Origin: Mauremys mutica
Lineage: Eukaryota > Chordata > Testudines > Geoemydidae
NCBI RefSeq assembly: GCF_020497125.1
Contig: NC_059084.1
Span: 6,537,501 to 6,601,500 of the forward strand
Reading direction: 5' to 3'
DNA: 64,000 nt
Position numbers and translations under genes: made by a program. Positions 34,897-48,006 of the stretch are shown here, piece by piece (position 1 is the stretch's first letter; each line of letters begins with the position of its first letter). The notes below the pieces were generated by a model. It made no database searches. It was not told the DNA's origin and was given only the letters and a program-made list of their open reading frames with translations.

Positions 34897-36391
34897 TTGA
34901 TCCTGCAAATTGCAGAGAGCTTTCATCGCAATGGTGCACAGCATCATTGCAGAAGGCATTCAGCACCCTTGTGCTGAAGAATGGCATCCTTAAAAGGCCT
35001 GTTCCTCTTTTACCTGGTACTCAGTTCAGAAGGCAGTGTCGCTTTTATGAACGACAGCAGTGAGAATTATTGGCAAATAGGGAGTGTCTTTCATTTAGTC
35101 CTTAAATAGGTTAGCATTCTACTGGATCTAAACACTTGGTAGTCTAGAAGTAGCTTTTATTTCCAATTAACTTGTTCTTTCAGCATGCGTTAATTTAGCA
35201 GGGTTTTATTTTGTTTGTGTCAATTTTTGGCATAGGGATAATGAAACGTTTCACTCAGTCTGTTCCTTTAACGTGTCATCCTTTATGTGGCTTCTCTGTC
35301 TTTGCTATATGATTTGAGGACAGTATGATGAGGGAAGCAGGGCCAATAACCCTGCTCTTCTATGAAAGGTGTCCTTCGATGATTTACCAGCTGTTCAACC
35401 ATTCAATTGTTAAAGGATAGTGCCTCTAGCAGTACAGCTCCCTACTGTTGTGATGCTGGGGTGTCAGCAGATGGAGCATATCATGGTTATTGAAGCTGGA
35501 TAAAGTGACTGTTAGAAGCATACATTGCCTGGCACATGCAAATAGATTTCAGGCATCTGGTTGTCTCTTGGTTTGGCCACATTAAAAAATATTAAAATAA
35601 ACCCCTTGGTTGGGGAGACCCACTGGTTGCTGTGTGGATGTTATGATTTAATGTACACTGTATGATTCGTGATTTGTTAAACATCAGGGGGCAGATATGC
35701 AAAAATATTAGGCTTTCAACTACACATGCCAAATGCACACTCAATCGCAGACCTAATTTGCTCACATAGTTGTCACGTTTGCATGTGCAAATTGGGTAAG
35801 GGCATATGCGTACATGGCCTAGCAATTGCACATGCAACTGAGTGTCTTGAAATGTTAAAAATTTTGCCCTGTAGCAGAGTTAGAGCTGTGTGAATATTAC
35901 CAATAAGCATTCAATACTGTGGGCTTGAATGAAATCCATAAATTTGCAGTAGTGGTGTCCATGACACCTCTTATTCACTTTTCATGGGCATTTATAGGAG
36001 CAAACCATTGTTTGCAAGAACATTTACAAAAAGGGAAAGTGCAAATACTTATGCAAATACATATTTGCACAAATATGTTTGTACAGCCATCTTGAAAGCA
36101 TTTTGGGGGGTTGCATGTCACCCATTCAATCAGCAGAAACAATGAGGCGCGGAGAATCCGGTCCAAACTATTTAGGTGCGACTTGCTTTGGACAATGAGG
36201 TACCTCACAGGCAGTTCCCAACCCTTTCATTCTTTGTGCCTGTTTCACAGAACCCTGCTGCAGCCAATGCAAAGGACTCTGTGGCACATCTGAGGCGGGA
36301 CTCCCAATCTCATTGGCATATAGGACTGCGGCACTCCAGCTCGAATACCTGGAGAGCTACTTGGTCAGCTGATAAAGTCACAAAAAGCCAT
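34897..36391. other. unassigned DNA with TGCACATGCAA-rich segment
   Basis: 35695-35850 is rich in GTTTGCATGTGCAAATTGG-type motifs on both strands, probably a decayed foldback. The rest is unassigned. Confidence 0.35.
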
Positions 36392-36623
36392 GCAAAAGCC
36401 AGGGCCGGCTCCAGACCCCAGCGTGCCAAGCGCGCGCTTGGGGCGGCCTTTTGCCGGCAGGGTGGCAGGCGGGTCCGGCGGACCTTCCGCAGTCATGCCT
36501 GTGGAAGCTCCACCGTAGGCGCGGGACCAGCGGCACGTCTGCGGGAGGTCCCGCGGAGGCGCGGGACCGGCTCGCCGCCCTGCTTGGGGCGGCGGAATTC
36601 GTAGAGCCGCCCCTGGCAAAAGC
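36392..36623. mobile_element. GC-rich hAT-type non-autonomous element with perfect target duplication
   Basis: The element 36400-36615 (216 bp) has ends CAGGGCCGGCTC and the complement of CAGGGGCGGCTC (11 of 12). A perfect 8-bp duplication GCAAAAGC flanks it (36392-36399, 36616-36623). The interior is very GC-rich and repeats GCTTGGGGCGGC. The 142-codon frame across it reflects this composition and is not a gene. Confidence 0.92.
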
Positions 36624-38270
36624 CATGAGTTGCTGTCTGGGTGCTGCACAGTGATGCCTGCATTGTGATATTGAGCCACTGAGACTCAATATCCTCTTAT
36701 ATTAATACCACACAATGTCAGGGTACTGCACTGTAATTATCTGGTAGCTCTCTGCAGGTGCAACAGAGTCTAACCTCTCTTCCCTTCCACTTTGGCTGCT
36801 GCTCACCACTGCTCTCCCTTGGTAAGGAACAAGGGGGAAAGGAGCTTTCAGTAAAGGTGGCAAATCTTCTCTCTTTCCATCTCCCCGCAGCCTCTTCCTG
36901 GCTGTCTGATGGGTTGAGGAAGAATCCCAGATGCCCCAGTGCATTGTGCAGAGAGATCTCTGTGCTGCTAATAATTTGAGTCCTCTAGTGAATCAGCATG
37001 TCTCAGTGTCCCATTGTGGCCTAGGCTGAGGCATGTCGCATGCCCCCACCCCCCTTCCTTCTGTTTACAAGAAATCTTGACCCAGTATTCACCGAACAGC
37101 CTCTGCCAATACAAACACCAGTTAGGGACATCTATTCCTTTGTTCCATCTTCTGCTCCCTTCTGCTGCAATCGCACAGGAGTTTTCAGTGGGGGTGAGGG
37201 AGAAAAATCACCCACTGGATTTCAGGCCTTGTAATTGGGGCAATCAAATGGCTTTCCAGGAGGAGTGTTGGGAGGGGTAGATTTATTTGAACGGACTCTA
37301 ATAACTATGCTGGTTATTTCTGGAGGATAAGCCAGGTTTCATTCTTCTAGTGTCAACATTGATGGTCATGGTTTCAGCCTTCAAAGCCTCTCAAGACTGG
37401 GGAAAGAAGTTGGGATCCAAACCCCATTCTCCTGCAGTAGGAGCAATGCCCTGCCTGTAAATGGGCTTGTAGAAACTTCAGCAGCACAAGCTGTTCCTGC
37501 AGTGTTGTTATATAAATATGTTTTATGTATAAATATGTATTTGAATCCCTGTTTGGACTCAAACCTGTCTGTTCATCCAGCTGTCGAGTAACCTCTGCAA
37601 ACAGCAGGGGCTTCGTGACAGATTGAAACCAAGAAAACCACTGCCTGTTCTGCAAACCATATTTAATTTGTTAAAGAGACGGTGACTTTGTTAAATTAAT
37701 ACGATGCGCTAGCAAAGGGAACAGCTCTAGGAGGAGCAGAATCCTGCACGACAAGTGCAGCTTGCAGCTTGCTGGTAATCCTGCAATTAAAGCTGCAGTA
37801 CCGGCGTCTCACAAAAAATGGGATTTGCATAATTTGAAATTTGAGGAAAATCTCTAAATACTTTAATTTTGATAGAAACTGTTTCCACTGCTGACATGTG
37901 TCTACACCTATAATTTTAGTTGATAAATTGCTGTAATTTCTCCTCCATTTCATGTTCTTTCTAACATTAATTGTCAGTTGCAGATTAAGACACTAGAGAG
38001 AGAGAGAGAGTGAGGGAATAATGCCATTGTGCCTTTGTGGTGTGAATAGCCTTTGAAGAATGATTATCTACCGCACAGATGCAAATAAAAAAAAGAACTC
38101 TTGGCTTACACTAAAATGGTGTGGTGGGGTGTATGTACACTACACTAAGTCAGGAAGGGGTTACCCGCTTGTGAAGGGGAACAGGGGAGAGGACCTGTCC
38201 ACCCCCTGAGGAAACGCCTCAGCCTACCAGATGGAAAGGGAGTATTCCCACCTGGATTCAGAGGGGACCA
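36624..38270. other. unassigned intergenic DNA
   Basis: A short (AG)n run at 37995-38010. No gene or repeat recognised otherwise. Confidence 0.4.
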
Positions 38271-38273
38271 TAA

Positions 38274-38301
38274 GTTAGAGCAGCCTTGAGGCTGCTCTAA
38301 C
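38274..38301. repeat. perfect 12-bp stem hairpin
   Basis: GTTAGAGCAGCC, a 4-base loop TTGA, then the exact complement. A related but decayed version is at 39345-39367. Confidence 0.85.
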
Positions 38302-38682
38302 CTACACCAGGCAGCTGAATAAGACCCTGAATGGCCTCAGAATATGAAGAGCAGAAAGGTGGCTTAAAGCCCTCTTTGATCCCACCCAGTTCCTCCCCTG
38401 AGAGCAGAGACAGGCTAACCACTTGTATTCAACACTCTCAAATTTAGTGTGGATCTGATGTAAATTTAGCAGTGTGGGGCCATCTAAATGCAATAGTCAG
38501 CCATCCACCACATTTCCTTGCACACGCAGTTAGCGGGAGCCAGCACACACCCATCTCCTTCACGCCATGTTCCCTGTCCGCTCGCCCCTTTCCCACGCAC
38601 CACTTCTCAAGCTACTTTAAAACAAAATACACTTTTAGTCAGAGGTCTAGCGATGCTAAATTATTCTATTAATTTATTATTC

Positions 38683-38725
38683 ATGATGAAAAATTATTCT
38701 AATAAATGATGAAAAATTATTCTAA
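38683..38725 (+). repeat. 21-bp perfect tandem duplication, period 22
   Basis: ATGATGAAAAATTATTCTAA plus T occurs at 38683-38703 and 38705-38725. Confidence 0.93.
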
Positions 38726-39200
38726 TATTCCATTCTATTAATATTCTGCAGCCGAGCCGTTAAAATCACTTCCTGTGGCTGCTCCCCTCTTTAGTACTGA
38801 TCTATTTCTAACCGAGTTTATTGAAATTAAAATCTGCTCTTTTGGAAATGTGCTGCACTTAACAAAAATGAGGGGGGGAGGGGAAAATCAGCAAAGACTT
38901 AAGAGGGAAAAGGCACCGTTTGCCTTGAGCTTTGGTGCTCCCGATTTAGCATGGCCGTCACGGGGAGGTGGAGAAGGAATAAGCCCATGCACCTACTTCC
39001 TGTGATTGCTTCCCTGCCCATGGGAGAGGGACGATCAGGGCGGCTGCGGAACAGAATTAGTTTGTCTCCACTATGCTTTGTCAGATTTTAGAACTGCAGG
39101 CTAGATCCTCTGGCACATGTGGGGTGGGGGTATCAAAGATCAAGTTATGCTACCTTTCTGCCCCCCCTCTCCTGATCCTTGGGACAGCAGACATGGTTCA

Positions 39201-39340
39201 GCCTAGCGTAGGGTGACCAGATGTCCTGATTTTATAGGGACAGTCCTGATATTTGGGGCTTTGTCTCGTATAGGCACCTATTACCCTCCACCCCCTGTTC
39301 CAGTTTTTCACACTTGCTGTTTGGTCACTCTAGCCTGGCA
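39201..39340. mobile_element. short hAT-like element with imperfect target duplication
   Basis: The element 39209-39332 (124 bp) has ends TAGGGTGACCAGA and the complement of TAGAGTGACCAAA. Flanks GCCTAGCG and GCCTGGCA match at six of eight positions, fitting a hAT insertion. A TA target (mariner-like) is the alternative reading because the ends begin and end in TA. The 'GTGACCAGATGTCCTGATTT' interior is a common turtle repeat. Confidence 0.75.
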
Positions 39341-41309
39341 CAAATTAGAGCAGCCTCAAGACTGCTCATTTACATTGGCTTATAATGGCCCTTCGAGGCT
39401 TTCGTGCAGGTGAGAAACCCCAGAGTGGACCATGCTCCAGCCACAACCCCTCGACTCCAGCTCAGTCCCATAAAGGGTGAGGGAGGAGCAGATGATGTGA
39501 AGCCAGGGATACGGAAATCCCTAGTGTCCATTTAGAGAAATTTTACATCCCCTTTGTGCAACCAGAGCACAGATCAACCTGTTTCACCTTCCTTAAACTT
39601 TTGAATGGGATAATTGATTATTTTAATTTTCACCTGCTACCACTAACCCAGTGTTTTCTTAAGAGACCCACCTTTACTGGCCCAGACCAGGGGAAGAAAG
39701 GGGGCTTATTTGCTAATAGGCTCCACCCAATAGCCCTCAACCTTCCAGAGATCTGGAAACATTGGAGCTGATTCTCCTCTCACTTACACTATTGTAAATC
39801 AGGAATAACTCCTCCGAAGCGAACAGCGTAACACCAGAGTGACTGGGATGGGAACCAGGAGCATAAAGTCACTGGGGATAAGGTCAGCCATCATGAAGTT
39901 ATGGGCTTGGAATGCAGAGTCTGACCAAAGAAAAGAAAGATGAGGCCTAGAGATCCTACTTCCACCAAACAGCTGACAGGTCCAGGAAGAGTGAACCATC
40001 CCCTCTTAGCATCCTGTAGTCCCTCCTCCCAGCTCAGCCTCTGTTCCTTCTCTGCTTATCTGTGGTCTGGCACCATAGACTTGCCAGGCTTTTGGCCAGG
40101 GATATTTTCCTAATGGTTCCTACCTGTGCTCTGCTTGTTCTTCTTGTATGCCAGCTGGCTTGTATGAGCCTCAGCTGGGTGAGAGGGTTCATGGCTATGT
40201 AGAGGTTGGGAAGGCTTGGTTACAGGTGGCAAAGCCACTAGATTGGGCCCCACCGGTTCTAATGCACACAGGACACCATGGAACAAAACTATCCCTGCAC
40301 TAACAAGACCCCCAGTTGACTTTCGGGACCCCCACTGACACGACTGGGATACGGGCTACCGCACTGTGAACTGGTATATCCCAGGTATATCAGGAATGGT
40401 GAATCCACACTGACACTCCGTCCAGTGGAGGCACATGAAAATAGCACAACATACAGCGATCACATGATAGAACAAAGGGCGGCATGGCTAAGGGCAGGTC
40501 AATGCTACCTCTACCTTCTTTCAAAGTGCACTATCTGTAGTATCCTTGGGAAAGAGAGTAAATGACAGATGAGTGGGCAGCCCTGGGTATCTCTGAGCCA
40601 ATCTAGCCCATCTCTAAGATGCCATATTTGCGGGTTTTGCTCTAGATATTGTCCATTCACCTGGTCTTACCAATGGAAAGTAACTACAGTAATAAATGAA
40701 TAGCCTCATCTGAACAGGACAGTCACATCTGCTTGTTTGAGGCTTTACTCAAAGAGTGCGTATAGTGATCACCTTAGATTAGATTTAGATTTCTTTACTG
40801 AAAATCTCACATTGTTTACTTTATTCATGTTCCCCTCCCGCAGGGGGATATCGGTGTAATGTGCACTATAGTATATAGGGTAGTAAATCTCCATCCAAAA
40901 AGCATGCCCTTGTGCTGTGAGCTGTATAGTAGGCACTCCAGCTTAATGAGATATTAACTGCAGGTTGTAACCTGAGGAAGACATTGGAAATGACAGAGAG
41001 GAAGGATTAATTGGGTTCCAGGTGCCCAAACACCAATTAATTTACTGACGACCCAAATCCTTAGCTGGCGTATACTGGTGTCATTCCAGCTAAAGAGCCG
41101 TCCTCTTGCTTTTATCAAGAGACCCAGAACTAGCCCCAAATGTTCTACAATCTGCAGCAGAGCTTCACTAAAACTCTGCGCTCACCTGGAGATCATTTTA
41201 TTAGTGCTGCCCTTAGTCCATGAAAGTTGCTTTCCCTAAGTTCCTGAGTCCCTTTCACCGGATCTGGTTGAACAATATCTATGGCTGTTCTAGGCCCAGA
41301 CCTTCAGTA

Positions 41310-41470
41310 AAGATGTGCATGTAATTGCATATGCCCCATGACTGTGTTCACAAATCTAGTAATTACATGTGCAAATGCAACCAATTATTCATGTACGCAC
41401 TTCCCCAATTTGCAAGTGCAGTCATTCCAAATAGCGCATGGCAAATTAAATGCACCAGTGTGCACTTGAT
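41310..41470. repeat. TTGCACATGCAA-type decayed foldback
   Basis: Repeated GTGCATGTAATTGCATATG and ACATGTGCAAATGCA motifs on both strands. Compare 10240 and 35695. Borders not defined. Confidence 0.35.
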
Positions 41471-43668
41471 TTTTCTATAAATCTGAGTCCTAATAAAGAA
41501 ACTAACCTCTAGGTTACAATTTTATATCTCTAACAAGCCGAGCACCTTGGTAAAAGGACTTCATCTCAAAAGACTTTCAGTGAAGCCATCTTGTTCTTTG
41601 TGTGTTCATCTTGCACAGCATGGGTAATTAAAGGACCAACTGCAGCTCAGAGGATTCCTTAGCTTTGCGGTTCGGGAAATCTTTCATTCTTGCTCGTTTT
41701 TTTTTTTTTCCCTGTGATGGCATATTAGATCAAGCCATTAAGCAACAGCCGCTGCTTCTCCTGAGAATATTCATCAATAATAATGAATACCTACTTGCTC
41801 CAGGGTTATCCCCTCCTCACCCAAGAATATCACTGCCATGCGATACTGCCCTGTTGGAATAACACTGGGATTTATTTTGAATTTTGACATTCAGATAATG
41901 TGCTAATTCCAGTTTTTTCTCTCTGTGGGATTCTACAGGCCTCACTTTGTTCTGAATTTATGAGCAGACAATCCACTGAGGTTGAGGTTTTGTGTACGCA
42001 GAGGGAGGTGGACAGGGGGCGTTGCACCGAAGTAGCTGCACCAGTGCAAACCTCTTGTGTAGAGCTGCTGCACTGGAGTAAAAAATAACTTCCCTTGGTT
42101 ACAAACTGTACTATAAAAATGCTAGATCCCTTCAAAGGGGCACGCCAAGAAACTGTGCCTCGTTGAAGGCCTGTTCTGATCTTGCTGTTGATCAGCTTGT
42201 GGTGCAGAGGGTAGCTGGCAGAATCCTGGAGAAGAATGGTATTGTGACTAAAATACAGGAAATGGAGTCAGGGGATGATTTTATTCCAGACTTGATATTT
42301 ATTTGGGCAAATTGCTTAGGTCCTGGTGTGGTTACATTGATGTACATGGGGGTTTCCACTAGCCTGCTTTACATGAGCATAACTACATCAATTATCTCTA
42401 ACGTGGGCAAGGCCTTGAACTTCAGGCCTGTCCGATTGCTCAGGTTTCCCTGCCTCAGAAGGTAGCTGAGAAGATTAACCCGTTCGTATTGGTGAAGCAC
42501 TTCGGGATCCTTGGCTGGAAGCCCCTCTCCATGCACAAAGCGGCTTTGATATTTAACTTTCAGTTATAGAGCCTGCGTTGATCCAGCCAGATGAGTTGGG
42601 GAAACTCATAATATGCTTCCAGAGTCACCTCTGAATTTGTAATACAGGAGTCTATACAGCAGAGAGGCTATTTGTCCGAGTTAGGGTTTTTCAGGAGCTG
42701 GTTCAAAAACCAGTGTCATAAACAGCAAACTCTTACTCACGTCTGTAAGAAATGAGACATCGTTCCTGGTTTCTTAGGTTTATACGGTCCATGTTGTGGC
42801 AGAGACTGACATACAACCATTCCCCCAGCCATTGCCTTTTACTCATGTGGCTCTACAGACAGTCTAGCCTCTTTTGTGAGGTCTGGATCAAGTATTGTTG
42901 TTGGCTATGGTTTTTGTGATATTGCTGGGGTTTTTTTTTTAAATATTATTTCATCTTTTGCCTTCCAAGGTGAACATTCTTCCCTAAGACGATTATCACA
43001 GCAGGTGAAGTTCAGAACATCTCTTTGGTACCTGAGCCTTCCTGTGCTGCTCTCAAGTGCCTTTGTATAACCCTCCTCGCTGCACTGCTTTAATTCTGCA
43101 CGCTGCCTCTTGATGTGTGCATGTTTATCTTTCCTCAGTTCTTACCCATTGGTGTGTCTCTCCGTTAAAGTGCTTTTACTCCGCTTGTGAAACCTGCTGT
43201 AGGACTGTCTTTGTTAAGATGATAAGCTGTAGCAGGAAAGAAGCAAAAAATTCCTCTAGTGTGTTATTTTTTCCCCCCAAGGAATACCATATAGCCTAGA
43301 TAGATGCTGTAATGTTAATCCACCGATCAAAACTCTAAGGGGGAAACCAGAAACATCCAGCCATGTTAAATAAGTGTTTATGTGTGAAAGCTCAACAAAA
43401 AAAAATCTAGATATTGAAATGATGGCCTGGCACTTGAGCGGTGTGAGAGATTCAATTAAAAAAAAGCAAATATGCCCATCCCATGGTGCAAGCTAAAAAG
43501 CAATAAAAAAAATCAAATCAATTTTCAGGACTTGCAAGGCCTTCTGTAGATTTCCACAAGGCAGAAGCCAAAAATATATTTATTAAAATAAGGCTCTAGG
43601 GGCTTAACAGTGTCATTTTAACCAAACTACTGTACTTTCAAATATGATGGACTGTCTTTGTGTTATAA
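41471..43668. other. unassigned intergenic DNA
   Basis: No gene, no strong repeat. AT-rich towards the right end. Confidence 0.4.
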
Positions 43669-44070
43669 GGAATATTTTGTAAATAATCCATTTATATGTG
43701 TTGATATAATATGTTATATATGTATAGATAGATGCACATACTTACATTTATACTATATATGTTCAATGACATCAATTATTGGTTAGTGGTATATAGGAAA
43801 CAATATGAAAAGATTAAATTGGGTATGTGTAAAAATGTGAGTTTTTGTTTGCATGTGTGTATTATGTGTAAATATAAAATACATAATGTGTGTGAGTGTT
43901 TAGATAGATTATATATAATATTACTTAACCTTGTCGTATTATTTGCAATATACCACCAGCAAATAACCTGAGACTGAGGATTTGCAATATAAGTATATAT
44001 ATGCATCTGTCTATATACACATTATATATTTTATATAAACACATATTAATGGATTATTTACAAATATTCC
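43669..44070. repeat. 402-bp full-length palindrome without loop
   Basis: Left terminus 43669-43689 and right terminus 44051-44070 are near-perfect complements (GGAATATTTTGTAAATAAT against ATTATTTACAAATATTCC). Complementarity continues inward, with GATAGATGCACATA opposite TATATGCATCTGTC, GTTAGTGGTATAT opposite ATACCACCAGC, and a centre near 43869 where ATTATGTGTAAAT meets its complement. Arms differ at roughly a fifth to a quarter of positions inward. Similar short frames on both strands (43732 plus, 43776 minus) reflect the mirror symmetry. No target duplication is evident and no transposase is present. It is probably an old foldback transposon; the family is unknown to me. Confidence 0.85.
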
Positions 44071-44368
44071 AAAATTTAACCTCATCAGAACTCCAGTTCA
44101 GACTCTTTGGGGAGTTGTTTCTTTTTTGTTGGCTTTTACTAAAAGCGCATTAAGCATTGGTTAAATGTGCTAGATTGATTCTCTGGATATACTAAGAAAT
44201 TCAGCCATAGAACAAATAGTGGCATACAAACTCCCCCACATTCTTCCCATAATATGCTTCAGCCCTGATCTGTGGGAACCCCCTTTAAAAGTCAGAGATT
44301 GAGGCAGTCTCCAGTTTGATTTAATTATTGCATCTAATGATGATAAAAGTAGACTCAGAGACTAGGGA

Positions 44369-44434
44369 CAAAATTCTGACCTCACTGAAGTCAAGGCAAA
44401 ACTCCCAAGGTCAGTGGGGCCAGGAGTTCACCCT
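44369..44434. repeat. short foldback, 'GGGTGAACTCCTGGC' family
   Basis: ACAAAATTCTGACCTCACTG at left, CCAGGAGTTCACCC at right, with ACTGAAGTCAA inside. Member of the dispersed foldback set. Confidence 0.5.
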
Positions 44435-45239
44435 AGAAGTTCATTATATATAAACTATAAACTGCCACCAGGTGGATTTGTAAGAACTTTGGGCACTACT
44501 AAACTGACCTGGATCTCAATCAGTAGAGACGAAGGGTTTCATATCCCGTTATCAGTTCCTTGAGTTATTTAACCCCCTTCCATTTGTTCCTTAACTTTGT
44601 CTACTATTATTTGTGAGGACAAAGAAAAGCCTTTGCCATCCAGCGCACTTTATTCACTTGTGCAATGTGTTTGCACCGGGTTCCTTTTTCGTTGGAAGCA
44701 GGTGATCATGAAATGTGTTGCTGTCACAGCAAACTGAGAAAAAAAATATTTTTCTGCTGTTACACTGAACAGCAGATTTATTTCTCTGAAGAAGCCTAAG
44801 TGTGACTGCAAAGAGACAAAATCAGGATGAGCAGTGTGGTGGTGATGATTAAGGTGCCCTTCCCAAAAAATAAATAAATAAATCCAACCTCCTGGCACTT
44901 TCCCATAGGTCTTCATTATACCCTATATCATTATACCATCTCCCTGTATAATCAAGAAGGGAAAGAGCTCAGCAGAGTAAGAGCCTCCCATTTCAGTCCC
45001 TGAATGTCAGGGACAATATCAGGCCAGCTGGCAGGATGAATAGAATTTTTTTATTTAAAAAAAAAAAAACCCTCACAGTAATCCTGAAAAGCCCAAATTT
45101 GTTTATACATCTATTTATGTTTTTCAAGACTCAAGATGACCTTGAAACATCTTTACTGGTTTCTTTTCTTTTCCTTTTTCATTTGAAGTCACAAGTTCTG
45201 CCTAAGCCTCTCAGGAAAAAAAAGAAGGGGATATAAAGA

Positions 45240-45780
45240 AAGCTATTTACGCATTATGTCTCTTTTTTAATATTAGCATTTTAAAAGGTTGAATTGTTTT
45301 GGCCACTTTTGCAGAGTTATACCATTTAAACAGGATAACATGGCAATTTTCCATCAAAGAAAATGCCCTTCTTTTTTCTTTTTTAGACTGATACCTTTGG
45401 TGCAATTTATCATTTTGTAATATCCTTCAGCTATGCAGCTCTCTGGGTTTTTTTCAAATGGAGGACAGCATCTCTTCTAATTGTGCTTATGATACCAATT
45501 AGCATGGGAGTTTTCTGCTTTTTATTAATAAGAAGCCTTTGTAAGACAGCCATGGTTGTCCTAAATATTTTTTCCCCTGTACCGGATTCAGGAAGAAATT
45601 GTAATTAATTTCTCTTTCAGTAAAAAGGCAAAGCTATTTTTAAATTGCATGCCTGATTAAATTAACAAAGTGTTAGACAATTAGCAGTCTTCCTTCTTAT
45701 TTTTATGTTCTTTAAAATGCAAATTCAATTTACTACTGTTTTTTCCCCTTCATCCTTCTCATGTGTCCTAATTGTTAGCT
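45240..45780. other. repeat-free AT-rich stretch, candidate conserved element
   Basis: Unique by eye, with a perfect octamer ATGCAAAT at 45717-45724. Inference only. Confidence 0.25.
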
Positions 45781-46650
45781 AAGTAGTGTCAGGACTGCGT
45801 GTTATCGGCCAAGGCAGGTGTCAGCTTTAATACTATTAAAGATGCAATTACTCCTTTCTCGAGTACTGCTTGTCAGTTTAGCTCATCAATGTATATATCA
45901 ATACATTTTTTTAAAGGAAAATTTCTCAGTTTGCTATTTCATAATTATTGCCTTGATATCACACCTCCTGTTTGGGAAGTTTCTCTCTTACAAGACCTAG
46001 AGAATTTAATAAAGTCTGACAGTCCTATAGGAGATCAATCCACATGGCCAAATTTTCCAACTTGGGAAGGATTTCTAAAAATTTTGCATCCTGGAATGGC
46101 AGGCGTGTCATTTCTGTGTAATTTTCCAGAGCTACCACTTTAAATGAGGGCACTTGGGAAAAAACAAGATACAACAAAACAAAATGCTCCTGGAGTAAGG
46201 AGTTGACTGGTCTCTTGATAATGAGTCTGCAAAACATAAGGACATTGGGAAAGTTCTAAGGAAAATGTTGGTTTATGATGCCAAGACCCATCAAGGAGGC
46301 TGCCGTGAATAGCTGAGAAGTTTTGCATGCTTGTGGTATCCAGACTACCAAGCAGGGCTCCCAGGAACCTCCTTCCATGAAATACCTCAATCGTCACAGA
46401 GGAAACCCTTGGTATTATGCTGGAATGAACTCCCTCTTTCCTACTCTTTCGAACACAAGGGATTGCAATTTTGATCTGACTGGATTCTTAATCTTACTAG
46501 AGTGTGATTTGTTTCGGTTTTTTCCCAGTGCAGCACAACCCAACCCACTGAAAACTAACTGGCAGAACTGTGATTGGTTAACCCCATTAAACATTCAAGT
46601 CTGAATCTAGATAAGAGCAATGTGGATTTTCTCATTTTCCCCAGAGAACA

Positions 46651-46730
46651 TGTGATTTAGTGGGTGAAGAACACTTGTCAGAACCCCTGGGTTCTATTCC
46701 TGTCCCCGCCACTGACCACGTGAGAGATAC
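46651..46730 (+). mobile_element. MIR-like SINE fragment
   Basis: GTGATTTAGTGGGTGAAGA (A-box-like), then GGTTCTATTCC (46690-46700, B-box-like) and CCCGCCACTGACC, the MIR order. Confidence 0.65.
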
Positions 46731-47577
46731 TATAGCATACATTTTCATTGGCTTGCACAAAACTACACACACTTCTTTGCTTACACTTTGCAGCTGCTAC
46801 CTCCTGAGCATGTACTTTATATTGTCTAACAAGTACACAAATGCAATAACACTTACGCTCACACAACTCATTGGCCTCGATGAGTTTTACAGGTGTAAAT
46901 TCTCCAGCACTAGTGCATCCTCAGGAAATACATTAACTGAAATGAGCAACAAGGTGTTTGGATTTTTAGAGCATGTGAGCAGGTGGTTTCACTCCATGGC
47001 ATGGGCACAAATATGTATGCACACAATTTTGTGTGTGCACGTATAGAGACCAGATACACCCCTGGTGAAAATGTACCACTATTGCTGCCTGAGTTTGCCT
47101 TTTGGCAAATTGAGTATAATACTTACCTACTGCTCCTAGGTCTCTTGAGGGTCATTGAAGTTCAGATAATGTTTTGAGATATTTGGATCCTCCCTGGGTT
47201 TGGCACCACTTCTCATTCAGATTCAAGGTGGGGTTTTCACTGGGGGGTTGAGTCAGCCTCACCAAACAGAGGATCTAAGTATTGTACTGTCCCATGCAGG
47301 CCCAGCTGGGCTAGCCCTGTTGTGTGCATGCTGGAGAAAAAAGCAGCAAGCCCTCGCCTGCATAGGAAACAGCTGCTGAGCTGCAGCCAATCCTCCCAGG
47401 GTAAAATTTCCCTCTCAGTCCCAGGGCAAAGCCCAAGTGATTAGTGCTTTGTGCAGGCAATATTGTGGGAGGAAAGTGGGTGCAGAATTCACAACTTGTA
47501 GGCAGGGTATGTTGCAGTTCTGCAGCCCCTCTCTTACTGCTGTTTCAAACCCTGGGCTGGAATAGTTATATCTCTCT

Positions 47578-48006
47578 GTGACTCCGATGCAGGGGGTCCT
47601 GGCACTCAATCACTCTCCCATCCTGCCCCCAATGCTCCACTCCGTGCCAGCCTTGCCCAGGCCTTCCACCAAGAGGAGGATTTCACTCTCTGAGTGCCTG
47701 GGGGCAGCTGATGCAGCGGGCAGTTCTGCACAACCCAAAGGGGGCATGGCCAGGCCCACTGGCAGCGTGGCCTCACCCGGCTCCTGCTTTGTACGCACGC
47801 TAGCCTCGCTGGAGGGTTCTGCCGGAGGGAGTGCGTGCTGCTGCACCTTTATCACAGCTGCTGACTGTGCTCTTTCCAGTGCCCCTGGAAACAGTTTGCC
47901 CACCTCTGCCCTGCACACGTATAATGGCCCAGATCCTTTGCCTCTTTTCTATTCAGCTATATCCCATCCCACCGGCACAAAGGGGACTTCAACTGCCTTC
48001 AGGTAG
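47578..48006 (+). other. GC-rich stretch with a 142-codon frame, not supported as a gene
   Basis: The frame has no recognisable domain, is opposed by a 102-codon frame on the minus strand, and lies in GC-rich DNA next to a GTTTGCCCACCTCTGC end (47892-47908) that resembles a hAT terminus. Left as unassigned. Confidence 0.4.

Noticed and set aside
36176..36604. 142-codon plus-strand frame
   Set aside because: Most of it is the GC-rich hAT-type element at 36400-36615. Overlapping frames exist on both strands.
47578..48006. 142-codon plus-strand frame
   Set aside because: No domain recognised, a long opposing frame exists, and the composition alone can explain it.
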